From Prorocentrum cordatum (Eukaryota > Sar > Dinophyceae > Prorocentrales > Prorocentraceae), in NCBI GenBank assembly GCA_963575745.1, contig CAUYUJ010006535.1, positions 181,449 to 245,448 on the forward strand: a DNA stretch of 64,000 nucleotides, in the 5' to 3' direction. The position numbers were made by a program, and so were the translations under genes. Shown here piece by piece: positions 22,403-31,445 of the stretch. Each line of letters opens with the position of its first letter. Position 1 is the stretch's first letter. The notes under the pieces were generated by a model. It was not told the DNA's origin. It did no database searches and was given only the letters and a program-made list of their open reading frames with translations.

Positions 22403-23304
22403 CATATTTGTTCCTGCATGGACTTAGTGAAAATACACCTGTAAGATCAAAGCGGAAAGCACCATCTCATTTGATAGTGATGAAGAGGGAAGCGATAGAT
22501 TGGGTCAGACGGGTTTGGCTTGAACGATCCTTCAGACAAATGCATTATACAAAAAACGGTGGTGGGTGATCGATTCCGAGTTTGGCGTGGGCGCAGCGGG
22601 GATCGAGAGTCGATGGGGTGCAATCGAGAATCTACGGGAGGAACTTCCGCACGGGGCTGCGGCGGGCGGCAACCAGCCGAGAACCTGCACGACCCCGCCG
22701 GCGCGCGGGGCAGCGACGAGGCGACGACGGGCGGCCAGCGGGCGAAACGAAAAGCTGGAGCACGCCGTCGGCACACGGAGCGGCGGCGAGGTGGCGGCGG
22801 GCGGCACTTGGGCGAAAATTTGAAGCGCCCAGCCAGGGAACGGGGCGGCGGCGAGGTTGCGACGGGCGTCCCCATAACCCGAAGGGCAGTCTGGCTCTGT
22901 CTTGCCACGCAGTGCAAAAAGGGCAAAAATCAGACCCTGGCGGCGAGCTGCAACAAACGCGCGGACAGGGAGCGGTGCCCAACAAGCACGGCACGCCAAG
23001 CAGCGACCTCGCAGACCGGGAGAGGTGCACAACAAGCACGGCTCGCTGGGTCGGGCGGCCAGAGCAAGCCGGCCTTCCCCCCCCGATGACGAACGAACAA
23101 CGGCCGAGCGTTTTCTGTGGGTGGAGGGCAAATGGTGAAATCTGAAATGCCGTTTCGATGGATTTGGGAAGCTCGAAGATGCAGTAGGTGAGTCACAAGG
23201 CGGATTTATTGTCGAGGTGCCAAAGCCCATGTGGATTTTCACCATGAGCCCTACACCCTAAGAAAATGCTCAGGACGACCTGGCGCAAACCTGGAAAACT
23301 GAGC
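22403..23304. other. No gene; degenerate GC-rich tandem units
   Basis: Between 22640 and 22870 the core GGGGC.GCG.CGAGG..GCGACG recurs at ~50-75-bp spacing. ACAAGCACGGC(A/T)CGC occurs twice near 22982 and 23033. ORFs on both strands overlap, and I see no protein family. Confidence 0.45.
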
Positions 23305-23435
23305 CAATTACCCGGCAAAGCAACCTAACAGCGATGTGTAGAAGCAAATCTGGAAGCATTCCCCTTAAGATTTAGGTGAGAATCCAGTTGTAGAATTCTG
23401 CTGTTCTCGCAGTCGCAGCCTCAGCCTGCCTCGGC

Positions 23436-25067
23436 TTGCCTCGGCCTCAGCCTCAGCCTGCCTCGGCCTCAGCCTCAGCCTCAGCCTGCCTCAGCCTCAG
23501 CCTCAGCCTGCCTCAGCCTCAGCCTGCATCAGCCTCAGCCTCAGCCTGCCTCAGCCGCAGCTTGCCTCAGCCTCAGCCACAGGTGGTGATCCCTCTCTGG
23601 CGACAGGAGGAGTACCCATACGAAGAGCTCAGGCCTTTCCTGCAGGCGTTGGATTGGGGGCAGGTGCAGTTGCAAGGCGCTGCCAAATATCTGGGTTATC
23701 TGGTGGGCCCTGCCCGCGACGATTCCGCTTGGGCCAAGGCCGTGGCGAAATGGCGACAAAGGGCGGAGGCATGGTCAGACAAAGCCCTTGGCCTACAGTA
23801 CACGGCAATGGTCTATAACGTCTTCTGCTTCTCCGTCCTCCTCTTCTTGGCGCAGCTGCATCCGGTACCAGAGGCGGTCGCCGGGCAGGAGGAGGAGGTG
23901 CTTCTGGGGATCGCCAAGGGCCCCGGAAACTGGGCTACGGCCTCCGACCTCTGGGGCATGGGGGAGAGGTGCGGGATTGGGCGGTCCTTTCACTGCCTGC
24001 GAGCACATGGACAAGCGGCGATGCTTCGCGCCCTCCACTTCGAAGCCTGGGATGACGCGCCCGCCGACGTGGCCAAGGATCTGCGCCGCGTACTCGACTC
24101 CACCACCTTTGGGGAGAGGTTCATCTTCTGGCAGACCTGGTACCGGCAGTCCTTCGCAGAGGGCTTGGTGCAGAACGGGGAGCGCATGGCCGCGAAGGGC
24201 ATCACCAAGGACACCATCCGGGCGCGCCTCTGCAGAGGGGACGACATCGAGCGAGACCGCGCGATGCTGAAGGCCCACTTCCAGCGCGAGGCGGCCAAGC
24301 TCAATCTGCCCCACTTTCTCGGTTGCTGGGACGCCCGGCTGGCGTACAAGCTGAAGCGTTGGCGCCTGGGGGAGTCGCGGCACACACTGGTCCGACGTCA
24401 GCGGGAGAGTCTGGAGCGGCTTGGGGGTCTGGTAGCGCCGAGAGTGGCTGCAGCAACATGGGGCCTGGCATGGAACAGATGGTGCACGGCGCGCCGCTTT
24501 CAGGGTGCACGGGCGTGCGTGCTGGGCTGCGGCGCTGGCGCCGACAGTATCGAACACTACGTGGGGTGCAGGGTAGGTCGCGCTGTGAGCGGCCGCTTCT
24601 TGAGGCTCCAGGGGGACTACGCCCGCCGCATCCGCTGCCTCCTCGGCGTCGCGCGCTACGCCGACGACACCGAGCGCACCTGCTGGGCCGTCCTCGCTTA
24701 CGCGCTGTACATGGTCACGAACCGGAGGCGCAACCTGCCGTCGCCACCAACAGGCAGTATAGAAATGACCATCCAAGAAGTGATCCAGCAGTGCCGGGGG
24801 GCGGTCGACGGGCATGCTGCCTCCGCGCGGCGCTTAAACGCGCTGTGGCGCGCACCGCAAACTCCAGCCAACCCGCCCGCGCGAGCCCGCCGCCCACGGG
24901 GCTCAGGGGTGACGGCCGGCTCGCGCACAGACCCGTTTTCGCTCGCTGGCAGAGGCTCCGGTGGGCCATCCAGGTGGCGTAGAGGAGGCCTCCTGCAGAC
25001 TGTTTTTACAGCTCCCTCTGCAGCTGTCGATGCTGCTCCTGGCACGCCCAACCGCGGCGAGGCGTAG
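23436..25067 (+). CDS. LINE-B pol C-terminal region fused to hexamer-array ORF
   Basis: The first ~48 codons are hexamer array (PQPQ/ASAS). The element part starts at about 23581 (VVIPLWRQEEYPYEELR) and runs about 495 codons to a TAG. AAKYLGYLVGP matches the segment just downstream of the LINE RT palm, so the copy was 5'-truncated at the RT end. A long helical thumb/linker follows, then CVLGCGAGADSIEHYVGC (about 24514-24570), a CxxxC...H...C knuckle shared with LINE-A. The ~165 residues after it have no RNase H motif. The reading frame is unbroken, unlike the other LINEs here, which together with the pure poly(A) implies a young insertion. It cannot make an active RT. The in-frame fusion to the array is probably fortuitous. 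Confidence 0.8.
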   Translation: MPRPQPQPASASASASACLSLSLSLPQPQPASASASACLSRSLPQPQPQVVIPLWRQEEYPYEELRPFLQALDWGQVQLQGAAKYLGYLVGPARDDSAWAKAVAKWRQRAEAWSDKALGLQYTAMVYNVFCFSVLLFLAQLHPVPEAVAGQEEEVLLGIAKGPGNWATASDLWGMGERCGIGRSFHCLRAHGQAAMLRALHFEAWDDAPADVAKDLRRVLDSTTFGERFIFWQTWYRQSFAEGLVQNGERMAAKGITKDTIRARLCRGDDIERDRAMLKAHFQREAAKLNLPHFLGCWDARLAYKLKRWRLGESRHTLVRRQRESLERLGGLVAPRVAAATWGLAWNRWCTARRFQGARACVLGCGAGADSIEHYVGCRVGRAVSGRFLRLQGDYARRIRCLLGVARYADDTERTCWAVLAYALYMVTNRRRNLPSPPTGSIEMTIQEVIQQCRGAVDGHAASARRLNALWRAPQTPANPPARARRPRGSGVTAGSRTDPFSLAGRGSGGPSRWRRGGLLQTVFTAPSAAVDAAPGTPNRGEA

Positions 25068-25481
25068 TCGCAGTCCCCAGCAGTGCCGAGGACACTCCTC
25101 TTCTCCCTCCTCTCTCTCTCTCTCCTCCTCCTCCGTGGCCGGCGTCCAGCCGCGGCCGCTTAGCTAGCTACCCAGTTCCGCTCTTCGCATCCTCTGGCCT
25201 GCGGCCGGCGCAGGGGGAGGGGGGAATTACGTTGCTATTAGCGTGCTCAGTCTCTCTTTCAGGCCACGGTTCACTTCTTGAGTTTTGCCTTGGGGTGCTT
25301 GGGGTGCTCCTGGTTTGCCTGGCGTGTCTTTGAATCGCATGGCGGCTGAGGTTGTAAGCAATATACAGATCATTTGCTGTATTGTATAATACTTCGCAGT
25401 GGCTGTAAGTGAGGAATAAAACGCCTCTCAAATGCAACCGTTTTTTCCGCCAGCGCTTGAGGAAGCAAGAAGAGAGTAGCG

Positions 25482-25555
<74 letters not shown>
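23581..25555 (+). mobile_element. LINE-B: young 5'-truncated non-LTR insertion with poly(A)
   Basis: The hexamer array stops at GCCTCAGCCACAG and resumes after the poly(A), giving both junctions. Body: truncated pol (to 25067), about 415 bp of 3' UTR, an AATAAA hexamer at 25415-25420, and a poly(A) tail. Target-site duplications cannot be identified because both flanks are hexamer repeat. 5' truncation plus a 3' poly(A) is the signature of target-primed reverse transcription. Confidence 0.9.
25484..25555 (+). other. Genomic poly(A) tail, 72 A
   Basis: Seventy-two uninterrupted A residues ending the LINE-B insertion, about 64 nt after AATAAA. Its purity suggests little time for mutation. Confidence 0.95.
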
Positions 25556-25558
<3 letters not shown>

Positions 25559-25760
25559 AGCCTCAGCCTGCCTCAGCTTCAGCCTCAGCCTCAGCCTGCC
25601 TCGGCTTGCCTCAGCCTCAGCCTCAGGCCTCTCAGCCTCAGCCTGCATCAGCCTCAGCCTCAGCCTCAGCCTGCCTCAGGCTCAGTCTCAGCCTGCCTCA
25701 GCCTCAGCCTGCCTCAGCCTCAGCCTCACAGTTGGCTCTGGGCAATCAAAATGTAGCCTG

Positions 25761-26090
25761 GGAATGGTGTTCTGGGAACACGAAGAACACGAAGTGGCCT
25801 ACAGTTGGCTCCGGGCAATCAAAAGGTGGCCCGGGAATAGTGTTCTGGGAACACGAAGAACACGAAGTGGCCTACAGTTGGCTCCGGGCATTCAAAATGT
25901 GGCCTGGGAATGGTGTTCTGGGAACACGAAGAACACGAAGTGGCTCAAAATGTGGCCCGGGAGTGGTGTTCTGGGAACACGAAGAACACGAAGTGGCCTA
26001 TAGTTGGCTCCGGGCATTCAAAATCATGCCCGGGAATGGAGTTCTGGGAACTCGAAGACCACGAAGTGCGCTACTGTTTGCTTAAAACGA
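25761..26090 (+). repeat. 73-bp tandem repeat, second block
   Basis: Units begin at 25761, 25834, 25907, 25960 and 26033. One interval is 53 bp because a unit has lost 20 bp (the GGCCTACAGTTGGCTCCGGG part). They share GTTCTGGGAACAC/TCGAAGA with the block at 21939. Confidence 0.95.
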
Positions 26091-26339
26091 GTTCCCCGGC
26101 ATCCCCCCGGATCCTGCCCAGACCCCCCTGGGGAGTCATGATGCTCTCTTTTGACCCTATTAGAAACCTAGGTAATAATTGCACGGGGTTGAAAGCATAA
26201 CTCTTCAGTGAAAGCACTGCTTGGGCGAAGGAAACGGCACACATGAGATGGCGGTGCCTTCCTGTTGTTTTACAAGTAGAGTTCCCCTGAACCCGGAAAA
26301 AGTGGTTCTCATTGAGAACATGTGGTTGGGCCAGGGCCT

Positions 26340-26614
26340 CCACGGCCACCCAAAGGCCCGCGGCGGCCGCGGCCTCGCCGGCGGCGGCGGCGGCGACGCA
26401 GGCGGCCGCCGCAGCGGCCCGAGGGGCAGCGGCGGCCGCGGCAGGGGGCCCCGGCAGCGGCGGCCGCCGCCGCGGCGGCGCCGGCGGCGCCGCCAGCAGC
26501 ACCAGCAGCGGCAGCAGCGCCGCCCGCGCCAGGCGAGGCGGCCGCGACGCCGGCCGCGGCACCGCCGGCCGCCGCCGCCGCCGGAGGGGAGCCAGCGGCG
26601 GCGGCCGCAGCGGT

Positions 26615-26645
<31 letters not shown>

Positions 26646-27010
26646 GCCGCAGCGCCGGCGGCCGCGGGGGCGGCGGCGCCAGCGCCGGCCACCGCGCCCA
26701 CCGCCGCCGCCGCCACCGGCGAGGAGCCAGGAGCGGCGTCGGCAGCGGCGGCGGCGGGGCAAGCGGCCAGCGCGGCGCCAGCCGCGCTCGCGGCGCCACT
26801 GGCGCCGGCGGCGCAGGCGGCGCCCGCGGGGGCCGAGCAGGGGCGGCCGCCGGCCGCCTCCGACGGCGGCGGGCCGGCGGCGGCGGCGGCAAGCCCCGGC
26901 AGCCCGCCCAGCCCCGGCGGGGCGGCCCGCCTCGCCGCCGCCAGCCGCTGACGGCGGCGCAGGGCGGCCCCGGAGAGGGCCACGGCGGGAGCGGACATGG
27001 CCCAGGCCCG
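26340..27010. repeat. GCC/GGC-rich low-complexity block
   Basis: About 650 bp of almost pure G and C with imperfect GCC/GGC triplets. Ala-, Pro-, Arg- and Gly-rich ORFs are open in most frames of both strands, so no frame is preferred. A minus-strand ORF (27076-26309) is the best candidate only because an SL-like string lies near its 5' end. Confidence 0.8.
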
Positions 27011-27109
27011 AGCGCGCACCTGAGCAAGGGGCGGGTTTGGGCCGAGACGGCATGAGCCAAAAACAATACAAAACAAAATTATCCCAGTGCGACCCTACCT
27101 AGGAGTTGG

Positions 27110-27795
27110 AGCATTTAGGAAAGCAACATCTACATCTACACCGACAGCTATTTTTTACATCTACACCTGCATTTACATCTACATCAACATCAACAGCGAG
27201 ACTCACATCTACATCTACATCTACACCTACAGCTATACCAACATATACATCTAAGGCTATGCTAAGATATGATGTGATGCGATATGTTATGATATGCAGT
27301 ACTATGCTGCGCTATGCTAGGCTATGCTATGATATGATAAGATATGATGCGTTATGATATTATATTGTGTGATATGAGATGTTATGATATGACATGTTGC
27401 GATGCGCTATGCTGTGATACGTTATGCTACGCTATGCTATGAAATGCTGCGCTGTGCTACGTTAAGCTATGTTATGATATGATGTGGTATGCCATGTTGC
27501 GTGTGGATATGTTATGCTATGTTATGATATGATATGATGCGCTATGCTATGTTGCGTTATGATGCGTTATGCTATACTATGATATGCTATGTTATGTTAT
27601 GTTAGTGACGCGCTAAGCTAAGCTGGGCTAAGCTTAGCTAAGCCAAGCCAAGTTAGGCTAGGTTAAGCTCAGCTAAGCTAAGGTAAGCTAAGCTAAGCTA
27701 AGGTAAGCTAAGCTAAGCTAAGTTAAGCTAGAGCTAAGCTAAGCTAGGTTAAGCTAGGCTAAGATAAGATGAGATAAGCAACGCTAAGCTAAGGG
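27110..27795 (+). repeat. Graded short satellites: (ACATCT)n, (TATGA/TATGC)n, (TAAGC)n
   Basis: Hexameric CTACAT/ACATCT repeats (27125-27255) pass into pentamers TATGA/TATGC (27255-27605) and then TAAGC (27605-27795). Neighbouring pentamers differ by single substitutions. Confidence 0.9.
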
Positions 27796-27992
27796 GACGT
27801 AACTGGAAGAACCGCGGGGCGGGGACTGGGGGAGCCGCCCGGGGCGTTTTACACTGCCCGGCCCCTTTTAAGCAAACAAAGTAAGAACCCTCTAGGCAGA
27901 GCCTGAGTAGGGAACAAGCACTTTTTGGTCTGCGGGTCGAGAGCGAGAAAACAAACACACACAAAACAAAACAATACAAAAAAACACAGAAC

Positions 27993-28025
<33 letters not shown>

Positions 28026-28480
28026 TCACAGAAAAAAGAACTAAGAAATCCGAGCTGCCCATGTGCGGGCACAGCCCATGTTGAGATGTATGCCAGTGCC
28101 TTTTCTGGGAATCAGTGGGCAGAGACAGGTCCCATGCCTTGACCGAAGAACAGATGCGAGCCTGAACGTGCGCCTTTTTATTTCGGTCAGGGCACTGGAA
28201 ACCAGAAAGCGCAGAAGTGCGCAAGCACTGCCATGTAACAAACGGAAATCTGGCGAAGGACCCATGCTGGTGCGAGCACCGCAGAGCAGATGGAAGTTTC
28301 AGGACGAGGCGAGCAGAAGGACGAGAGCGTGCGTGAAGAAGACGAAGCGACAATGTTGAGGGGGTCACAAAAAGTCAGCCGTGACGGGTGGCATCTGGCT
28401 GCAACCCGTCGCGGCTGGTCTGCGCGCGTGTCGGAACGGCTTCGGGGCCGGCAGGCACGCGAAGGGAAGGGGTGACGATG
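27796..28480. other. No gene; AAAAC/CACA microsatellites
   Basis: AAAAC- and CACACA-rich sequence at about 27950-28030. The rest is unique, with no support for a gene. Confidence 0.45.
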
Positions 28481-28489
28481 TTGTTTATG

Positions 28490-28840
28490 GGCTCGCGCGG
28501 GGACCTTCGATGAGCCTCAAGCGTGCGAGGGGCCTGCCGAAATGGGCACCGCATGCGGACCCTGCCATTGAGGCTTTCGGTGGAGCTCCCTATGCGGCCA
28601 CGAAACGCGTGAGGGGTGTGCTGAAATGGAGGCGGGTACCGCATGGGGCCTCCGGTGGCCCCCCCCTGTGGGGTCACGGAACGTGTTCGGCGCGTGCCCG
28701 AGTCATTGGCATGCGGAGGGCAGAAGCAGGGACTGGAGGAGGTAGGCAAAGGGCGGGAGTGAGGTGGCGCGGAGCGCTGCCTCTTCAACAGAAGTACCCA
28801 AGACCACAAGATGGTTGGGGAAAATATGTGAATGAGCATG
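28490..28840 (+). repeat. 90-bp satellite, block 1, with shared terminal segment
   Basis: Diverged units with GCCACGAAACGCGTGAGGGG and GGCTTTCGGTGGAGCTCCCT. After CATGCGGAGGGCAGAAG the block ends in GCGCTGCCTCTTCAACAGAA...CACAAGATGGTTGGG (to about 28822). The same end occurs near 31015 and 44315. Confidence 0.7.
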
Positions 28841-28984
28841 TTGTCCAGCAATGCAAACGCAGATTTTCTGAGCAAATCTTTCGATATGTACATGTATATA
28901 TATATATATATATATGTATACACACCGTGTGCAGCTGCACCAGAAGATTATATTATGTGCTATGTGCTTCCTTCACAGAGGCTT

Positions 28985-29290
28985 GCTGGACTGATTGGGG
29001 GCACATTCTGAGCTTTTTGGTTCCTGGGGCCACGCCTGGAGTCTTCGGGCCCTCCTGGGAAAGCATGCCGCCGTCAGGAAAGGCTTTGGGGTTGCATTGA
29101 GCACTCTTGCGACCGTCTAGGGAAGGCTCGGAGGCGTCAGAACCTAGTATTGCGGTTTCTTGGGGCCGTCGTAGACGGGCCTTGGGTAGCCTTGGGAGCC
29201 AGCTCGGGGCTTGTTTTGAACCACTGGGATTCGGCCATGGGGAGGCGGACCCGCTGACCCTCACACCCGAAAGCGCTGGGTTGTCTCACT
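28985..29290 (+). repeat. G-run periodic family, copy 3 (short)
   Basis: Contains TTCTTGGGGCCGTCG, GCCTTGGGTAGCCTTGGGAG and CTCGGAGGCGTC-like spacing. Short and diverged. Confidence 0.5.
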
Positions 29291-29354
29291 AAGCCCACAA
29301 ACGATGAGATCCCGTTGTAAATTATCTTGGCGGAAAGAAGCAGGGGGGAGGAGT

Positions 29355-31020
29355 GAAGGGTGTGCCGACATGCGGTAGGTGCGCCATGCGGACCTTGCCG
29401 CTGGGGCTTCTGTGGAGCTCCCTATGCGGCCACGACACGTGTGAGGGGTGTGCCATATCAGATACGGGCACGCCATGCGAACCCTGCCGCTGGCGCCTTC
29501 GGTGGAGTTCCCCATATGAGGCCTCGAAACGTATGAGGGGTCTGCCGAATTGGGCGCGGATACGCCATGCAGACCTTGCCGCTGGGGCCTTCGGTGGACC
29601 CCCGTACGGGGCCACGAAACATGTGCGGGGTGTGCTGAATCGGGCGCGGGTACGCCATGCAGACCTTGCCGCTGGAGCCTTCGGTGGAGCTCCCTATGCG
29701 GCCAAACGTGTAAGGGGTGTGCTGGATAGGGTGCGGGTACGCCATGCGGACCCTGCCGCTGGGGCTTTCGGTTGAGCTCTCTACGGGGCCACGAAGCGTG
29801 TGACAGGTGTGCTGAATCGAGTGCAGGTGCGCCATGCGGACCCTGCCGCTGGGGCCTTCCGTGGAGCTCCCTTCGGGGTAACGAAACGTGTGAGTGGTGT
29901 GCCGAATCGGGAGTTGGTATGCGCTCCAGACCTTGCCGTTGGGGCATTCGGTGGAATTCTTTGTGGGGCCACGAAACGTGCGAGGGGTGTGCCGAGCCGG
30001 GTGCGGGTACGCCATGCGGACCTTGCCGTTGGGGCGTTCGGTGGAATTCTTTTCGGGGCCGCGAAACGTGTGAGGGGCATGCCGAATCGGGTGCGGGTAC
30101 GCCATGCGGACCCTGCCGCTGGGGCCTTCCGTGGATTTCCATTCGGGCCCACGAAACATGTGAGAGGTGTGCCGAGCTGGGTGTGGGTACGCCATGCGGA
30201 CCCTGCCGTTGACGCCTTCGGTGGAACTCCTTGCGGGGCCACGAAACGTGTGACGGGTGTGCTGAATCGCTGCCGCTGGGGCCTTCGGTGGCCGTTCCTT
30301 TCGGTGCCGCGAAACGTGTGAGGGGTGTGCTGAATCGGGCGCGGGGACGCCATGCAGACCCTGCCACTGGGGCCTTCGCTAAACCTCCCTTCGGGGCCAC
30401 GAAATGTGTGAGGGGTGTGCCGAGTCGGGTGCGGGTGCGTCATGCGGACCCTCCTGCTGGAGCTTTTGGTTGTCTTTCGGGGCCATGACACGTGTGAGGG
30501 GGTGTGCCGAGCCGGGTGCGGGCACGCCATGCGAACCCTGCCGCTGGGGCCTGCGGTGGAGCTCGCTATGTGGCCACGAAACGTGTGAAGGGTGTGTTGG
30601 ATAGGGTGTGGGTATGCCATGCAGACCCTGCCGCTGGGGCTTTCGGTGGACCTCCTTTCGGGGACACGAAACGTGTGAGGCGTGTGCCGAATCAGGCGCG
30701 GGTACGCATGATGGTGATGAGATGAGGGCATATTCAAGGCAGAAGTAGGGATGTGAGGAGGGAGGAGCGGGAGGAGGAGAAGGAGGAGGAGGAGAGAGGA
30801 GAGGAGAGGAGAGGAGAGGAGAGGAGAGGAGAGGAGAGGAGAGGAGAGGCGAGAGACGGAGAGGAGAGGAGAGGAGAGGAGAGGAGAGGAGAGGAGAGGA
30901 GAGGAGAGGAGAGGAGAGGAGGAGAGGAGAGGAGAGGAGAGGAGAGCAGGCGAGGCGAGGTCTCGCGGGGCGCTGTCTCTTCAAAACGAGGACCTAACAC
31001 CACAGGATGGTTGGGAAAAA
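29355..31020 (+). repeat. 90-bp satellite, block 2, (GAGGA)n and shared terminal segment
   Basis: About 15 units of exactly 90 bp: CACGAAACGTG-type landmarks fall at 29881, 29971, 30061, 30151 and 30241. The consensus includes GTGTGAGGGGTGTGCCGAAT and CGCCATGCGGACCCTGCCG. A pure (GAGGA)n tract (about 30773-30950) follows, then the terminal GCGCTGTCTCTTCAAAACGA...CAGGATGGTTGGG shared with the other blocks. Because 90 is divisible by three, long ORFs with a 30-residue period open on both strands. There is no evidence that they are proteins. Confidence 0.9.
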
Positions 31021-31039
31021 ATTAGCACTTTAGCATAAA

Positions 31040-31445
31040 TTGCGTGGGTCCTTGAGCATTGTTTCACCAGGACCTGTTCGCCGAACCCACCAGATCGAAT
31101 CAGGAAGCTGGTCCAGAAAATTCCCATCACCCAAGCCGAGACAGCCAGACCCACCTAAGTAAAACCAGCCGGTCGACCAAAGGAGCCCCCGATCCGCAAG
31201 ACGAGAAAATTCACCCGCACCAACCAGCCAGCCACGGCAGCTCCCAACACACGGGCCGGACAAGGCAGACCGAACCAGCCAGCCAAGGAATTCCCGACCG
31301 CCAGGCGAAACAAACCAGACAGAACCAGCCAGCCAGTCAACAAAACAAACGCAAGCTGGGCCGAGGCCAAACCAGTTGGCCATGGAAAGTCCTAACAAGT
31401 AGGCCGAAACAGTCAGTCGACCTATGTACATCCCAACATATGAAA
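31040..31445 (+). repeat. Degenerate ACCAGCCAGCCA-containing repeats
   Basis: AACCAGCCAGCCA occurs at least three times (about 31222, 31277 and 31326) among CCGACCGCC- and ACAAGGCAGACC-like segments. Loose tandem structure; no gene. Confidence 0.5.

Larger units (their letters stand above)
23305..26170 (+). repeat. Duplicated compound repeat, copy 2, split by LINE-B
   Basis: Same order as 20709-22291: left flank 23305-23420, hexamer array 23421-23580, interruption by LINE-B and its poly(A) (23581-25555), array resumed 25556-25730, 73-bp units, right flank 26091-26170. Removing the insertion restores collinearity with copy 1. Confidence 0.9.

Noticed and set aside
27605-27795. Telomere-like repeat
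   Set aside because: The unit is TAAGC, not TTTAGGG or another telomeric unit, and lies inside an internal graded satellite.
29355-30710. CRISPR-like regular repeats
   Set aside because: Units are contiguous 90-bp tandem copies with no variable spacers, in eukaryotic DNA.
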